Position numbers and translations under genes: made by a program. Below the pieces are notes generated by a model that was given only the letters and a program-made list of their open reading frames with translations, was not told the origin of the DNA and ran no database searches. From NCBI GenBank assembly GCA_002388905.1, contig DGNJ01000007.1:1-40732 (forward strand): a DNA stretch of 40,732 nt, written 5' to 3'. Positions 17,793-26,103 of the stretch are shown piece by piece. The stretch is from Cellvibrionales bacterium UBA4495. GTDB lineage: Bacteria > Pseudomonadota > Gammaproteobacteria > Pseudomonadales > Porticoccaceae. Numbering within the stretch: position 1 is the first letter of the stretch; each line of letters starts with the position of its first letter.

Positions 17793-20676
17793 GGCCGCTC
17801 TCCCCATCGCCGTATTCGCTGGCCTTTTTTTCGGCACCGCCTGGTACGCGCAGCACCGGAAGGCGCCGGCCTGGCTTTGGGACTCGCCGCTCGCCTACAG
17901 TCTTTCGCTGTTTGGCGCCAGCGGCCTGGTGTTCTATTTCGGTATCGTGGAAATAGCCGGTCGCTACGGGCTGGCGGGATTGCTGGGGCTGCTGGCCTAC
18001 ACATCCATCTTTGTTTTCTCGCCCCTCTTTCTGGAACCCATGCGCTGGATCACCCGCGCCTACAGCTTTTCGTCCCTGCCCGAAATCCTGGTCTACCGTT
18101 ACCGCACCCTCGGAACCGGCCGCCTTGGCGTACTGACCCTGGCTCTGGCCTGCCTGCCCATCGCAGCGGGACAACTAAAACTGGCGGCGGGCGCCCTGTA
18201 CCTGGACCCGGGTACCGATCAGAGGGGGCTGGTGACGGCAACCATGGTGCTTTTTGCCATCATGGCCGCCCTCTTTGTGCGCTTTTTTGGCGCCGGCGAC
18301 AGGACCCGGCGGGCCCTGATGCCAGTGCTGGCGGGCACAGCACTGCTGTTGCTGATTTCCCTGGTGGCCAGCGGAATGCTCGCCACCTACGGCGTATTCG
18401 GTGGTTTCCAGTCTCTGGAACGATGGGCCGAGGCTTCCGGTCAGGCACGCACCATTCAACGCTTCGACCTGGCCTACGCCCTGATCCTGGTGTTTTTCCC
18501 CGCCGGCTTGCTGTTTCCCCAGTTTGTCTACCTGCAAACCCTGGGCAACTGGTCGACCCGCGGCGCCAGCACCGCCTCCTGGGTAATGCCACTGCTTGTC
18601 CTGATTGCCACCCTGCCCATGTTTCCGCTGCTCTGGGCCGGGCTGGAGTTCCATCTCGATGTCCCCCTGCAATATTACGTGGTCGCCCTCCCCGGGGCCC
18701 TGGACCAGCCGCTGGTCCACCTGGCCACGCGGGTGGCCGGTTGTGCGACGGGCATAGGCCTGATCACCGTTCTCGCCCTGGCCCTGGGCAAGGGGCTGGT
18801 CACCGCATTCGTTCTCGCCGGCCGCAGCGACTTCCGGACCGTTGCGCTGGATCCCTGGCTGTCGCGCTGGCATTTCCGGGCCGCCCTGCTCTGGCTGGCA
18901 GCGGCCCTGGCCACGGCGTTGGCGGTACCCGCCCAGAGCATCACCGACCTGACCCTCACCGGCATGGTGGGCCTGATCCAGTTGATGCCCGGCATCATTG
19001 GCAGTTTCTATGCCCCGCGCATCAACCGCCAGGGCTTTATCGCCGGACTCAGCGTGGGCCTGGCCATCTGGTTCCTGAGCCTGTTACTGCCCCTGGCGGC
19101 CGGCGACCGCCAATGGCTGACGCCCTTCAGCGCCCTGCCCACGCTGGGCCTGGCAAACTGGCCCTACTGGCTGCTGGAATCCCTGATCGCCAACCTGGCC
19201 GTCACTTTTCTGGTCTCCTGGATGACCCGGACATCGGAGGATGAACGACGTCATGCCTACCATACCCTGGTGGACAGCCTGCCCATTCCCCAGCGCGCGG
19301 CGCTGGCGGTCAACTCCATCGGGGAGGTGCGGGAAAAGCTTGCCCGGCGGCTTGGTCCGGACGCCGCCAACCGGGAGATCGATGGCGCGCTAGATGCCCT
19401 CGACTTCGACACGGACGAGCACCGCCCCCTGGCCCTGCGCCAGCTCAGGGACCAGCTCAGCGACCGGCTCAGCCGGAAGCTGGGCATATTTGCCACCGAA
19501 CGCCTGATGGACGATGTCATGCCCCTGGGTCGCGGCGGTAGCGACCCGGTCGACGATATCAGCCTGCTTGAGACCCAACTGGCCGGCAGCGGCAGCGCCC
19601 TGTCCGGCCTTGCCGCCGAACTCAACAAGCTCCGGCTTTACCACCGCCAGACCCTCGAGAGCCTCCCCATCGGCGTGTGCTCCGTGGACAATGAAGGCGA
19701 AATCCAGCTCTGGAACCAGACCATGGCCGATTACACGGGCCTCCCGCCGGGACAGATGGAAGGCGCCAATATTGCCGAGTTGTCGGCCCCCTGGCAGGCC
19801 CTGCTGGTGCCGTTCGCCAGGGGCGAGGCGCTGTACATGCCGGCCACCGAAGTGACACACCCCGACGGCAGCCGTGCGTCGGCCTGGTTTCACCTGCAAA
19901 AATCCCGGATGGAGGAATCCTCGCCCCAGTTCTACGCCGGCAACCAGGTTATCCTGGTGGAGGACATCACCGAACGCCTGCGCCTGGTCCAGGAACTGGC
20001 CCATACCGAGCGACTTTCATCAGTGGGCCGACTGGCCGCCGGCGTCGCTCACGAAATCGGCAACCCACTCACCGGCATATCCTGTCTCGCCCAGGATCTG
20101 AAAGACGACCATCCCGGCGGCGAGGTGGGCGATACCGCCGACATGATTCTCACCCAGACCGACCGGATTTACCGCATTGTCCGCACCCTGATCGATTTCT
20201 CCAGAAGCGACGACGACCGGGACCATGGCGCCGTGGCGGTGGGCAGATCCGTCGCCGATGCCATCGACCTGCTGGAACTGGACCGCGCGGCAAAACCGGT
20301 GCGTTTCGACAACCGCGTTCCCCCGGACCTCACTGTCCAGGGGGACGGCCATCAATTGACCCAGGTTTTCGTGAACCTCCTGGGCAATGCCCGGGATGCC
20401 AGCGACGAGGACGGTGTCGTCGTCATCAGTGCGGAAATCGATGACGACGGAACCCGCATCATCCGGGTCACCGACCGGGGCCACGGCATCCCCACCGGAA
20501 ACCTGGGCAAGGTCATGGAACCCTTCTTTACCACCAAGGAACCGGGCGAGGGCACCGGCCTGGGCCTGTCCCTGGTGTACAGCATTATCCGCCTGCACCG
20601 GGGCACCATGGATGTCACCTCTCCCGTCGCCGGCGGCCGTGGCACCTGTGTTACCATACGGTTGAATCCCGCTTGA
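17782..20676 (+). CDS. cbrA: Hybrid transporter-sensor histidine kinase CbrA
   Basis: A 964-residue kinase whose first about 490 residues form a sodium/solute symporter (SLC5)-like domain of roughly 13 membrane segments. A linker and a PAS domain follow (about 625-740; GVCSVDNEGEIQLWNQTM), then HisKA with the phospho-acceptor H757 in AAGVAHEIGNPLTG, and an HATPase domain with N-box NLLGNARDA, DRGHGIP and EGTGLGLSL. This order is specific to CbrA. In Pseudomonas it acts with CbrB in carbon/nitrogen balance and histidine use. The ligand is not shown by sequence. It overlaps cbrX upstream and is followed 52 bases later by cbrB. Confidence 0.93.
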   Translation: MVAEAALPIAVFAGLFFGTAWYAQHRKAPAWLWDSPLAYSLSLFGASGLVFYFGIVEIAGRYGLAGLLGLLAYTSIFVFSPLFLEPMRWITRAYSFSSLPEILVYRYRTLGTGRLGVLTLALACLPIAAGQLKLAAGALYLDPGTDQRGLVTATMVLFAIMAALFVRFFGAGDRTRRALMPVLAGTALLLLISLVASGMLATYGVFGGFQSLERWAEASGQARTIQRFDLAYALILVFFPAGLLFPQFVYLQTLGNWSTRGASTASWVMPLLVLIATLPMFPLLWAGLEFHLDVPLQYYVVALPGALDQPLVHLATRVAGCATGIGLITVLALALGKGLVTAFVLAGRSDFRTVALDPWLSRWHFRAALLWLAAALATALAVPAQSITDLTLTGMVGLIQLMPGIIGSFYAPRINRQGFIAGLSVGLAIWFLSLLLPLAAGDRQWLTPFSALPTLGLANWPYWLLESLIANLAVTFLVSWMTRTSEDERRHAYHTLVDSLPIPQRAALAVNSIGEVREKLARRLGPDAANREIDGALDALDFDTDEHRPLALRQLRDQLSDRLSRKLGIFATERLMDDVMPLGRGGSDPVDDISLLETQLAGSGSALSGLAAELNKLRLYHRQTLESLPIGVCSVDNEGEIQLWNQTMADYTGLPPGQMEGANIAELSAPWQALLVPFARGEALYMPATEVTHPDGSRASAWFHLQKSRMEESSPQFYAGNQVILVEDITERLRLVQELAHTERLSSVGRLAAGVAHEIGNPLTGISCLAQDLKDDHPGGEVGDTADMILTQTDRIYRIVRTLIDFSRSDDDRDHGAVAVGRSVADAIDLLELDRAAKPVRFDNRVPPDLTVQGDGHQLTQVFVNLLGNARDASDEDGVVVISAEIDDDGTRIIRVTDRGHGIPTGNLGKVMEPFFTTKEPGEGTGLGLSLVYSIIRLHRGTMDVTSPVAGGRGTCVTIRLNPA

Positions 20677-20728
20677 TTACTGACATGGCATTGGTTTATT
20701 TTCTCTGCCCCAGTCAGCAGGACAGCAC

Positions 20729-22105
20729 ATGCAGCGCATTCTGATTGTCGAAGACGAAGAGGTAATACGCCATTCGCTCTGCAAATTACTGGAGCGCAAT
20801 GGCTACAAAACCGTTGCCGCGAACAGTATCCAGGATGCCACGGGCCACCACCGGCTCGATGAATTCTCACTGATTATCAGCGATCTGCGCCTGCCGGGGG
20901 CACCGGGAACCGACCTGATCAAACTCGCCGGCGACATCCCCGTGTTGATCATGACCAGCTACGCCAGCCTCCGGTCGGCGGTGGATACCATGAAGATGGG
21001 CGCGGTGGACTACATCCCCAAGCCTTTCGACCAGAAAGAAGTCCTGACCACCGTCAAGCGCATTCTCAGCAGCCGCCCGCTGTCCCGGGAATTCCGCTCC
21101 CCCACCCATGCCAGCCGGGGCATGATCGGCAGCAGTGCGGCAATGAAGGAAGTGTTCAACATTATCCACAAGGTCGCCCCCACGGACGCCACCGTTCTTA
21201 TCCACGGCGAAACCGGTACGGGCAAGGAGCTTGCCGCCAAGGCCATCCACAACGAAAGCGGGCGGGCCGGCAATGCCATTATCTGCGTCAATTGCGCCGC
21301 CATTCCAGACACCCTGATCGAGGCGGAGTTGTTCGGCCACGAAAAGGGCTCCTTTACCGGGGCCACGGAAAGCCGCACCGGGCTGGTGGCGGCTGCGGAC
21401 GGCGGCACCCTGTTCCTGGACGAAATCGGTGAATTGCCCATGGAAGCCCAGGCGCGGCTGCTGCGCGTACTCCAGGAGGGGGAGATCCGGCCCATCGGCT
21501 CGGTCAAATCCCGGGAGGTGGATGTGCGCCTGGTGGCGGCCACCCACCGCAACCTCCAGAAACTCTGCCACGAAGGCCGATTCCGCGAGGATCTCTTCTA
21601 CCGGATCAACGTGGTCAACCTCAACATTCCTCCCCTGCGCCGCCGCGGCAAGGATGTCCTCGAGATTGCCGATTTCCTGCTCGACAAGTTCTGCCGCAAG
21701 CACGGCAAGCCCGAACTGGAACTGGCACCGGACGCCATCCAGGCCATCACCACCTACAACTGGCCGGGCAATATCCGGGAAATGGAAAACTCAATCCAGC
21801 GCGCCGTCATCCTGTGCGACCCGGGCCTGCCCATCAGCCACGACCTGCTGGGCCTCAACATGGCGCTGGTGGAAATCGACGACACCGACTCACCCCCGGC
21901 GGAAACCCGCTCGCGGAAACTGCTTGACGGCAATACTCCGGAGGGCCTGTCCCTGGAGGATTACTTCACCCGGTTCGTGCTGGAAAACCAGGACCAGATG
22001 AGCGAAACCCAACTGGCCAAGAAACTGGGCATCAGCCGCAAATGCCTCTGGGAGCGGCGCCAGCGCCTCGGTATTCCGCGCACGCGCAACGCCCAGCCCG
22101 GTTGA
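20729..22105 (+). CDS. cbrB: Sigma54-dependent response regulator CbrB
   Basis: A 458-residue NtrC-family activator. The receiver domain has the phospho-acceptor D52 (IISDLRLPG), T in IMTSYAS and K in YIPKPFD. The AAA+ domain has Walker A GETGTGKE, the sigma54-contact loop written GSFTGA instead of GAFTGA, Walker B GGTLFLDEIGE and the R-finger region. The Fis-type helix-turn-helix tail LAKKLGISRKCLWERRQRL closely resembles Pseudomonas CbrB as I remember it. The predicted target is the sigma54 promoter directly downstream, as for crcZ in Pseudomonas. AGGA precedes the ATG. Confidence 0.94.
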   Translation: MQRILIVEDEEVIRHSLCKLLERNGYKTVAANSIQDATGHHRLDEFSLIISDLRLPGAPGTDLIKLAGDIPVLIMTSYASLRSAVDTMKMGAVDYIPKPFDQKEVLTTVKRILSSRPLSREFRSPTHASRGMIGSSAAMKEVFNIIHKVAPTDATVLIHGETGTGKELAAKAIHNESGRAGNAIICVNCAAIPDTLIEAELFGHEKGSFTGATESRTGLVAAADGGTLFLDEIGELPMEAQARLLRVLQEGEIRPIGSVKSREVDVRLVAATHRNLQKLCHEGRFREDLFYRINVVNLNIPPLRRRGKDVLEIADFLLDKFCRKHGKPELELAPDAIQAITTYNWPGNIREMENSIQRAVILCDPGLPISHDLLGLNMALVEIDDTDSPPAETRSRKLLDGNTPEGLSLEDYFTRFVLENQDQMSETQLAKKLGISRKCLWERRQRLGIPRTRNAQPG

Positions 22106-22118
22106 GGATCAGGAGGAT

Positions 22119-22157
22119 TGTTCCCAAACTAAACAACTCTTGTATAAATCGGTAACA
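22119..22157 (+). promoter_or_regulatory. Possible CbrB upstream activating site
   Basis: A perfect GTAACA half-site (22152-22157) and a degenerate TGTTCC (22119-22124) lie about 75-110 bp upstream of the -24 element. My recollection of the CbrB consensus is TGTTAC and GTAACA about 14 bases apart. The spacing here (27 bases) does not fit, so only the single half-site is credible. Confidence 0.3.
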
Positions 22158-22231
22158 CCGCCCGTATTCAGGCGAGGGACGTCGATCCCACAAAAAACGC
22201 AACATGCTGATAAATAAAGCTTTTAATTTTT

Positions 22232-22247
22232 TGGCACAGTCCATGCA
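22232..22247 (+). promoter_or_regulatory. Sigma54 (-24/-12) promoter
   Basis: TGGCAC followed by N5 and ATGCA places GG at 22233-22234 and GC at 22245-22246, with exactly 10 bases between, the diagnostic RpoN geometry. It lies 127 bases after the stop codon of the sigma54 activator CbrB, in an AT-rich stretch. The start is predicted near 22258. Confidence 0.82.
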
Positions 22248-22257
22248 TTATTTAAGA

Positions 22258-22396
22258 AAATAATAATAAAGACCACTCAGCGCATAATAACAATAGACAT
22301 AAACTATAACTGACTGACAGAATGCCAGGTAAAAGGGGGTTAGGGCCCTGAACACCTTCAGCATTTAACCTAAAGGGAGGCTCCGGCCTCCCTTTT
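22258..22396 (+). ncRNA. Predicted CrcZ-like small RNA
   Basis: A transcript of about 139 nt is predicted from the sigma54 start to an intrinsic terminator. Its 5' half carries two A-rich runs that read as consecutive ARN triplets: AATAATAATAAA (22259-22270) and AATAACAATAGA (22286-22297). Such CA/ARN motifs are what Hfq with Crc binds in Pseudomonas CrcZ. There is no convincing reading frame with a ribosome-binding site. Position between cbrB and pcnB is that of crcZ. It is much shorter than CrcZ (about 400 nt) and has fewer motifs. Function is inferred: relief of catabolite repression by sequestering Hfq. An alternative is a cbrB-pcnB leader with a terminator. Confidence 0.62.
22372..22396 (+). 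terminator. Intrinsic terminator of the small RNA
   Basis: A perfect stem GGGAGGC (22375-22381) / GCCTCCC (22386-22392) with loop TCCG is followed by TTTT. Three flanking A bases can pair with the T run, extending the stem to 10 bp. It separates the small RNA from pcnB. Confidence 0.85.
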
Positions 22397-22469
22397 GCTA
22401 TCCGGGCAATCTCACCATTGCCAGCCCCTATGTTAGACTTGCCGGCTAATTTCCCAGGCTAGTTGGCAA

Positions 22470-23825
22470 ATGCTGAAAAAGCTGATCCGGTTTTTCTCCA
22501 ACAACAAGACGGAAGAACAGACCAGCGAACCCCACACCCTCTCCCCCGGCGAACACGCCATCAAGCCCGGCGATATCAGCAAGGGGGCGGCCACGGTTGT
22601 CCGGGTCCTGGAGGAAAAGGGTTTCCAGGCCTATGTGGTGGGCGGTTGCGTCCGGGACCTTTTGCTCGACCTGCACCCCAAGGATTTCGACGTGGCAACC
22701 AATGCGACGCCGGAGGAAGTCAAGCCCCTGTTTCGCCGGGCCCGGATTATCGGGCGCCGCTTCCGGATCGTCCATGTGCATATCGGCCGGGAAATGGTCG
22801 AGGTCACCACCTTCCGCGCCAATCACACCGAAGACGACGGCAGGGGTGCCCTGCGCTCCGACGAGGGCCGCCTGCTGCGGGACAACACCTACGGGGATAT
22901 CACCGAGGACGCCAGTCGCCGGGACTTCACCATCAACGCCCTGTACTACCATCCGGGGGACAATACCCTTTTCGACTATGCCAATGGCCTCCGGGACATC
23001 GAGAAACGCCAGCTACGGGTGATTGGCGACCCCGAGACCCGATTCCGGGAGGACCCGGTGCGCATGCTGCGCGCCGTGCGCTTCGCCGCCAAACTGGGCT
23101 TTGCCATCGAGCCGGATACCGCCCGCGCCATTCACCAGTTGGCGCCCCTGCTCGCCGACATTCCCCCGGCGAGACTCTTCGACGAGTTTCTCAAGCTGTT
23201 TCTCTCCGGCCACGGCCTGGCCACCTTCAACCTCCTGCGACAGTACGGCCTCTTCGCCTCGCTGTTTCCGCAGACCGAACCGCACCTGGAGGACCAGGAA
23301 GGCTTTGCCCTGCACTTTGTCGAGCAGGCGCTGATCAATACCGACCAGCGCATACGCACCAACAAGCGGGTGACGCCGGCTTTCCTGCTCGCCGCCCTGC
23401 TCTGGCCGCCGGTGGAAGAGCGGCGCCGGGAACTGGAGGCAGGGGGCGAACCACCGCCCATTGCCCTGAACAAGGCGGCGGGGAAGATCATCTCGGTCCA
23501 GGTAGGACGCATCGCGATTCCGCGCCGCTTCTCCCAGCCCATGCGCGAAATCTGGGAGTTGCAGTTGCGCCTGCCCAAACGCCACGGCAAGCGCGCCGAG
23601 CACCTGGTCTCCCTGCCGCGCTTCCGGGCCGGCTACGATTTCGTCCTGCTGCGCGAACAGGCGGGCGAGAATCTCGACGACCTGGGACTGTGGTGGACCC
23701 GCTACCAGGAAGCCGATGAGGAAAAACGCCAGGCCATGGTCAGGGAACTGGGGGGCAATGGCGGTCGCAAAAAACGCCGGCGCCGTCCCCGTAAAAAGCC
23801 GGCCGGGGACACCCAGACCCAATGA
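22470..23825 (+). CDS. pcnB: Poly(A) polymerase I
   Basis: A 451-residue class II nucleotidyltransferase. The catalytic head has VVGGCVRDLLL and the paired aspartates of KDFDVATNATPEEV, then RRDFTINALYY and a RFREDPVRMLRAVRFAAKL segment (shown in part). The basic C-terminal tail KKRRRRPRKKP distinguishes poly(A) polymerase from CCA-adding enzyme. It adds 3' A-tails that promote RNA decay. The start codon lies 74 bases after the small-RNA terminator and lacks an obvious Shine-Dalgarno. It overlaps folK by four bases (ATGA). Confidence 0.94.
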   Translation: MLKKLIRFFSNNKTEEQTSEPHTLSPGEHAIKPGDISKGAATVVRVLEEKGFQAYVVGGCVRDLLLDLHPKDFDVATNATPEEVKPLFRRARIIGRRFRIVHVHIGREMVEVTTFRANHTEDDGRGALRSDEGRLLRDNTYGDITEDASRRDFTINALYYHPGDNTLFDYANGLRDIEKRQLRVIGDPETRFREDPVRMLRAVRFAAKLGFAIEPDTARAIHQLAPLLADIPPARLFDEFLKLFLSGHGLATFNLLRQYGLFASLFPQTEPHLEDQEGFALHFVEQALINTDQRIRTNKRVTPAFLLAALLWPPVEERRRELEAGGEPPPIALNKAAGKIISVQVGRIAIPRRFSQPMREIWELQLRLPKRHGKRAEHLVSLPRFRAGYDFVLLREQAGENLDDLGLWWTRYQEADEEKRQAMVRELGGNGGRKKRRRRPRKKPAGDTQTQ

Positions 23826-24316
23826 CTCCCGTCACCGCCTACATCGCCCTGGGCAGCAATCTCGGCGATCCGCAGCAACAGCTCCGGCGGGCGGTGGCCG
23901 AACTGGCCGAGTTGCCCGACAGCCGCCTGCTGGCGGTGTCGCCCTGGTACCGCAGTGCCGCCGTCGGCCCCGGCGACCAGCCGGACTACCTGAACGGTGT
24001 CGCCGCCCTGGAAACCACTCTCCCGCCGAAAGCGCTGCTGGATGCCCTGCATCGCCTCGAAGACGCCCACGGCCGCGTTCGCACCCGGCACTGGGGGCCC
24101 CGGACTCTGGATCTGGACCTGCTCCTGCACGGCAATCAACGCATTGACGAACCGGACCTCCATGTGCCGCACCCGCGATTGAAGACCCGGAACTTCGTGG
24201 TTTTCCCGCTCGCGGACATCGCCGCCGATCTCAGCCTGCCGGACGGGACCACCGTCCGCGAGCTATTGGCAAATACCCCGGCAGAGGGTATCGTCCGCCT
24301 CTCGGCTGGAGACTGA
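23822..24316 (+). CDS. folK: 6-hydroxymethyl-7,8-dihydropterin pyrophosphokinase
   Basis: A 164-residue HPPK of folate synthesis. It has IALGSNLGDP at the N-terminus, a SPWYRSAAVGPGDQPDYLNGV loop region (in part), and the catalytic signature RHWGPRTLDLDLLLH with its magnesium-binding aspartates. HPRLKTRNFVVFPL follows near the C-terminus. Size matches E. coli FolK. It is translationally coupled to pcnB upstream, and the next gene begins two bases after its stop, giving a tight pcnB-folK-kinase-panB operon. Confidence 0.95.
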   Translation: MTPVTAYIALGSNLGDPQQQLRRAVAELAELPDSRLLAVSPWYRSAAVGPGDQPDYLNGVAALETTLPPKALLDALHRLEDAHGRVRTRHWGPRTLDLDLLLHGNQRIDEPDLHVPHPRLKTRNFVVFPLADIAADLSLPDGTTVRELLANTPAEGIVRLSAGD

Positions 24317-24317
24317 T

Positions 24318-25001
24318 GTGGAAGCCCTGGCAAACGATATCAATCTGGACCTCAATCAGTACGAGATCCCCCGCTTTATCGCCGTCGAGGGCCCCGTCGG
24401 CGTGGGCAAAACCACGCTGGCCAAGCGCCTTGCCGCCACCTTCAACTACGACACCCTGCTCGAACAGGCGGAGGAAAATCCCTTCCTGGAACGCTTCTAC
24501 ACCGACCGGCGTTCCGCCGCCCTGCCCACCCAGTTGTTTTTCCTGTTCCAGCGCACCCGGCAGCTACAGGCCCTGCGCCAGGGGGACATCTTTCACCCGG
24601 TGCGCATCGCCGACTTCCTGATCGACAAGGACCCCCTGTTCGCCTCCGTGGCCCTGGATGAAAACGAACTGGAACTCTACCGCACCGTCTACGAAAAGAC
24701 CGCGGTGGACGGCGGGCCGGAGCCGGATCTGGTGATCTACCTCCAGGCCCCCACGGACGTCCTGCTGGAACGCATTCAGAAACGCGGGGTGCCCATCGAG
24801 CAGCGCATCGACCCGGCTTACCTGGCGGCCCTCAACGACGCCTATACACAGTTTTTTTACTATTATGACAAGGCCCCGCTGCTGATCGTCAATGCCGCCG
24901 ATATCGATCTGGCGGACAATGACGAGGACTACCGCAATCTCGTCGAGTACCTGCTGACCATCAAGAGCGGTCGCCATTACTACAATCCCGCCCCCCTCTA
25001 A
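24318..25001 (+). CDS. Deoxynucleoside kinase family protein
   Basis: A 227-residue P-loop kinase of the deoxynucleoside kinase (dNK/dGK) family. Walker A is [16 protein letters not shown] at about residues 24-39, followed by [10 protein letters not shown] and [12 protein letters not shown]. The lid/catalytic region is [14 protein letters not shown], where classical dNKs show an ERS/DRS-type motif. [21 protein letters not shown] is the later strand-helix. Translation starts at GTG two bases after folK, since the ATG at 24316 is in another frame. Salvage of deoxynucleosides by phosphorylation is the family role; the preferred base is unknown. Lying between folK and panB, it may be an operon passenger. 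Confidence 0.82.
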   Translation: MEALANDINLDLNQYEIPRFIAVEGPVGVGKTTLAKRLAATFNYDTLLEQAEENPFLERFYTDRRSAALPTQLFFLFQRTRQLQALRQGDIFHPVRIADFLIDKDPLFASVALDENELELYRTVYEKTAVDGGPEPDLVIYLQAPTDVLLERIQKRGVPIEQRIDPAYLAALNDAYTQFFYYYDKAPLLIVNAADIDLADNDEDYRNLVEYLLTIKSGRHYYNPAPL

Positions 25002-25021
25002 CGGTTCGAGAGGATGCCCCC

Positions 25022-25816
25022 ATGAAGTCCATCAGTCTAGGCAGCCTGAAGCAGGCCAAATCCGCCGGGGAAAAATTCGCGGTACTGACCGCCTATGACA
25101 GTTCCTTCGCCCACCTTGCCGGGCAGGCGGGCATAGAGGTGGTACTGGTGGGGGATTCCCTGGGCAATGTCGTTCTCGGCCACGACAGCACGGTCCCGGT
25201 AACCATGGACGACATGATCCATCACACCGCCGCGGTACGCCGGGGCAACGACAGATCCCTGATCGTCGCCGACCTGCCGTTCATGGCCTACGCCAGCGAG
25301 GAGCAGGCCCTCGACAACGCCGCCCTGCTCATGCAGGCCGGTGCCCATGTGGTCAAGCTCGAGGGCGGCGCCTGGCTGGAGGAAACCGTGCTGATGCTCG
25401 CCGAGCGCGGCATTCCGGTCTGCGCCCACCTGGGGTTGACGCCACAGTCGGTGCACAAGCTCGGGGGCTACCGGGTCCAGGGCCGGGAAGAGGCTGCCGC
25501 CGAGCAGATCCTGCGGGACGCCAGGCTTCTGGAAGACGCCGGCGCCGACCTGCTGGTGCTGGAATGCGTACCCGCCCCGCTGGCGGAAACCATTACCCGG
25601 GAACTGGCCATCCCGGTAATCGGCATCGGCGCCGGCGCTGCCACCGATGCCCAGGTGCTGGTGGTTTACGACATGCTGGGCATCTCGCCCAGGACGCCGC
25701 GTTTCACCAAGAACTTCCTGGCCGAGACCGGGGGCGATATCCGCAAAGCCATGGAAGCCTATGGCGAGGCAGTGCGCACCGGCGGTTTTCCCGGTCCCGA
25801 GCACAGTTTCAACTAG
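25022..25816 (+). CDS. panB: 3-methyl-2-oxobutanoate hydroxymethyltransferase
   Basis: A 264-residue TIM-barrel enzyme making ketopantoate, the first step of pantothenate synthesis. Metal and substrate motifs are visible: [28 protein letters not shown] (metal Asp), [17 protein letters not shown], and LLVLECVP with the general-base Glu. Length is that of the family. panC, its usual partner, is not next to it. The stop codon TAG lies within the CTAG flank of the inserted repeat element immediately downstream, so the coding sequence is intact. Confidence 0.95.
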   Translation: MKSISLGSLKQAKSAGEKFAVLTAYDSSFAHLAGQAGIEVVLVGDSLGNVVLGHDSTVPVTMDDMIHHTAAVRRGNDRSLIVADLPFMAYASEEQALDNAALLMQAGAHVVKLEGGAWLEETVLMLAERGIPVCAHLGLTPQSVHKLGGYRVQGREEAAAEQILRDARLLEDAGADLLVLECVPAPLAETITRELAIPVIGIGAGAATDAQVLVVYDMLGISPRTPRFTKNFLAETGGDIRKAMEAYGEAVRTGGFPGPEHSFN

Positions 25817-25835
25817 GGCCTGTTAACACTAATTG
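25813..25835 (+). repeat. Left terminal inverted repeat with CTAG flank
   Basis: These 23 bases, including the flanking CTAG, are an exact reverse complement of 26078-26100. The TAG of the flank is the panB stop codon. Confidence 0.85.
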
Positions 25836-26096
25836 GATTACGCCTGTTGTGACTAAAAATTCGCCAATCGAGCGGTCCGCCGCTGCGGGCACGAGGAGAG
25901 TAGTTTGGTTGTTCCAAATGAGCGACGAGTAACGAAGAGTGGCGGATTTTTAGCCACAACCCGAAGGGCTGGAGCCCTTTTTGCCCCCAGCGTTGTTGTC
26001 AGTCGCTCATTTAGAATGACTAAACTTCACTTCTTCCGCCTAGCTGGAGGTAAAAATGGCTTCCAGCAGGTGCAATACAATTAGTGTTAACAGGCC
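25817..26096 (+). mobile_element. MITE-like non-autonomous element with 20-bp inverted repeats
   Basis: A 280-bp element begins GGGCCTGTTAACACTAATTG (25817-25836 region) and ends with its inverted copy up to 26096. CTAG flanks both ends (25813-25816 and 26097-26100), as expected of a 4-bp target duplication; YTAR targets are typical of IS5-family transposition. No transposase frame is present. The interior has nested imperfect palindromes: 25847-25866 with 25940-25959, and AAATGAGCGAC (25916-25926) with its inverse at 26002-26012. It sits between convergent genes and could fold into a large hairpin. Confidence 0.82.
25964..25982 (+). terminator. Terminator-like hairpin inside the MITE
   Basis: AAGGGC (25964-25969), loop TGGA, GCCCTT (25974-25979) and further T residues form an intrinsic-terminator-like structure. 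It may now end the pcnB-folK-kinase-panB transcript. Confidence 0.5.
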
Positions 26097-26100
26097 CTAG
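26078..26100 (-). repeat. Right terminal inverted repeat with CTAG flank
   Basis: Exact reverse complement of 25813-25835. It ends three bases before the stop codon of the beta-barrel gene. Confidence 0.85.
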
Positions 26101-26103
26101 GGC

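Noticed and set aside
17877..19244. A 455-codon frame overlapping cbrA in another frame on the same strand
   Set aside because: Rich in Pro, Arg, Gly and His without membrane segments or domains; cbrA in the main frame is a complete SLC5-kinase.
25564..25932. A 122-codon frame crossing from panB into the MITE
   Set aside because: It starts inside panB off-frame and ends in the element; no start signal or similarity.
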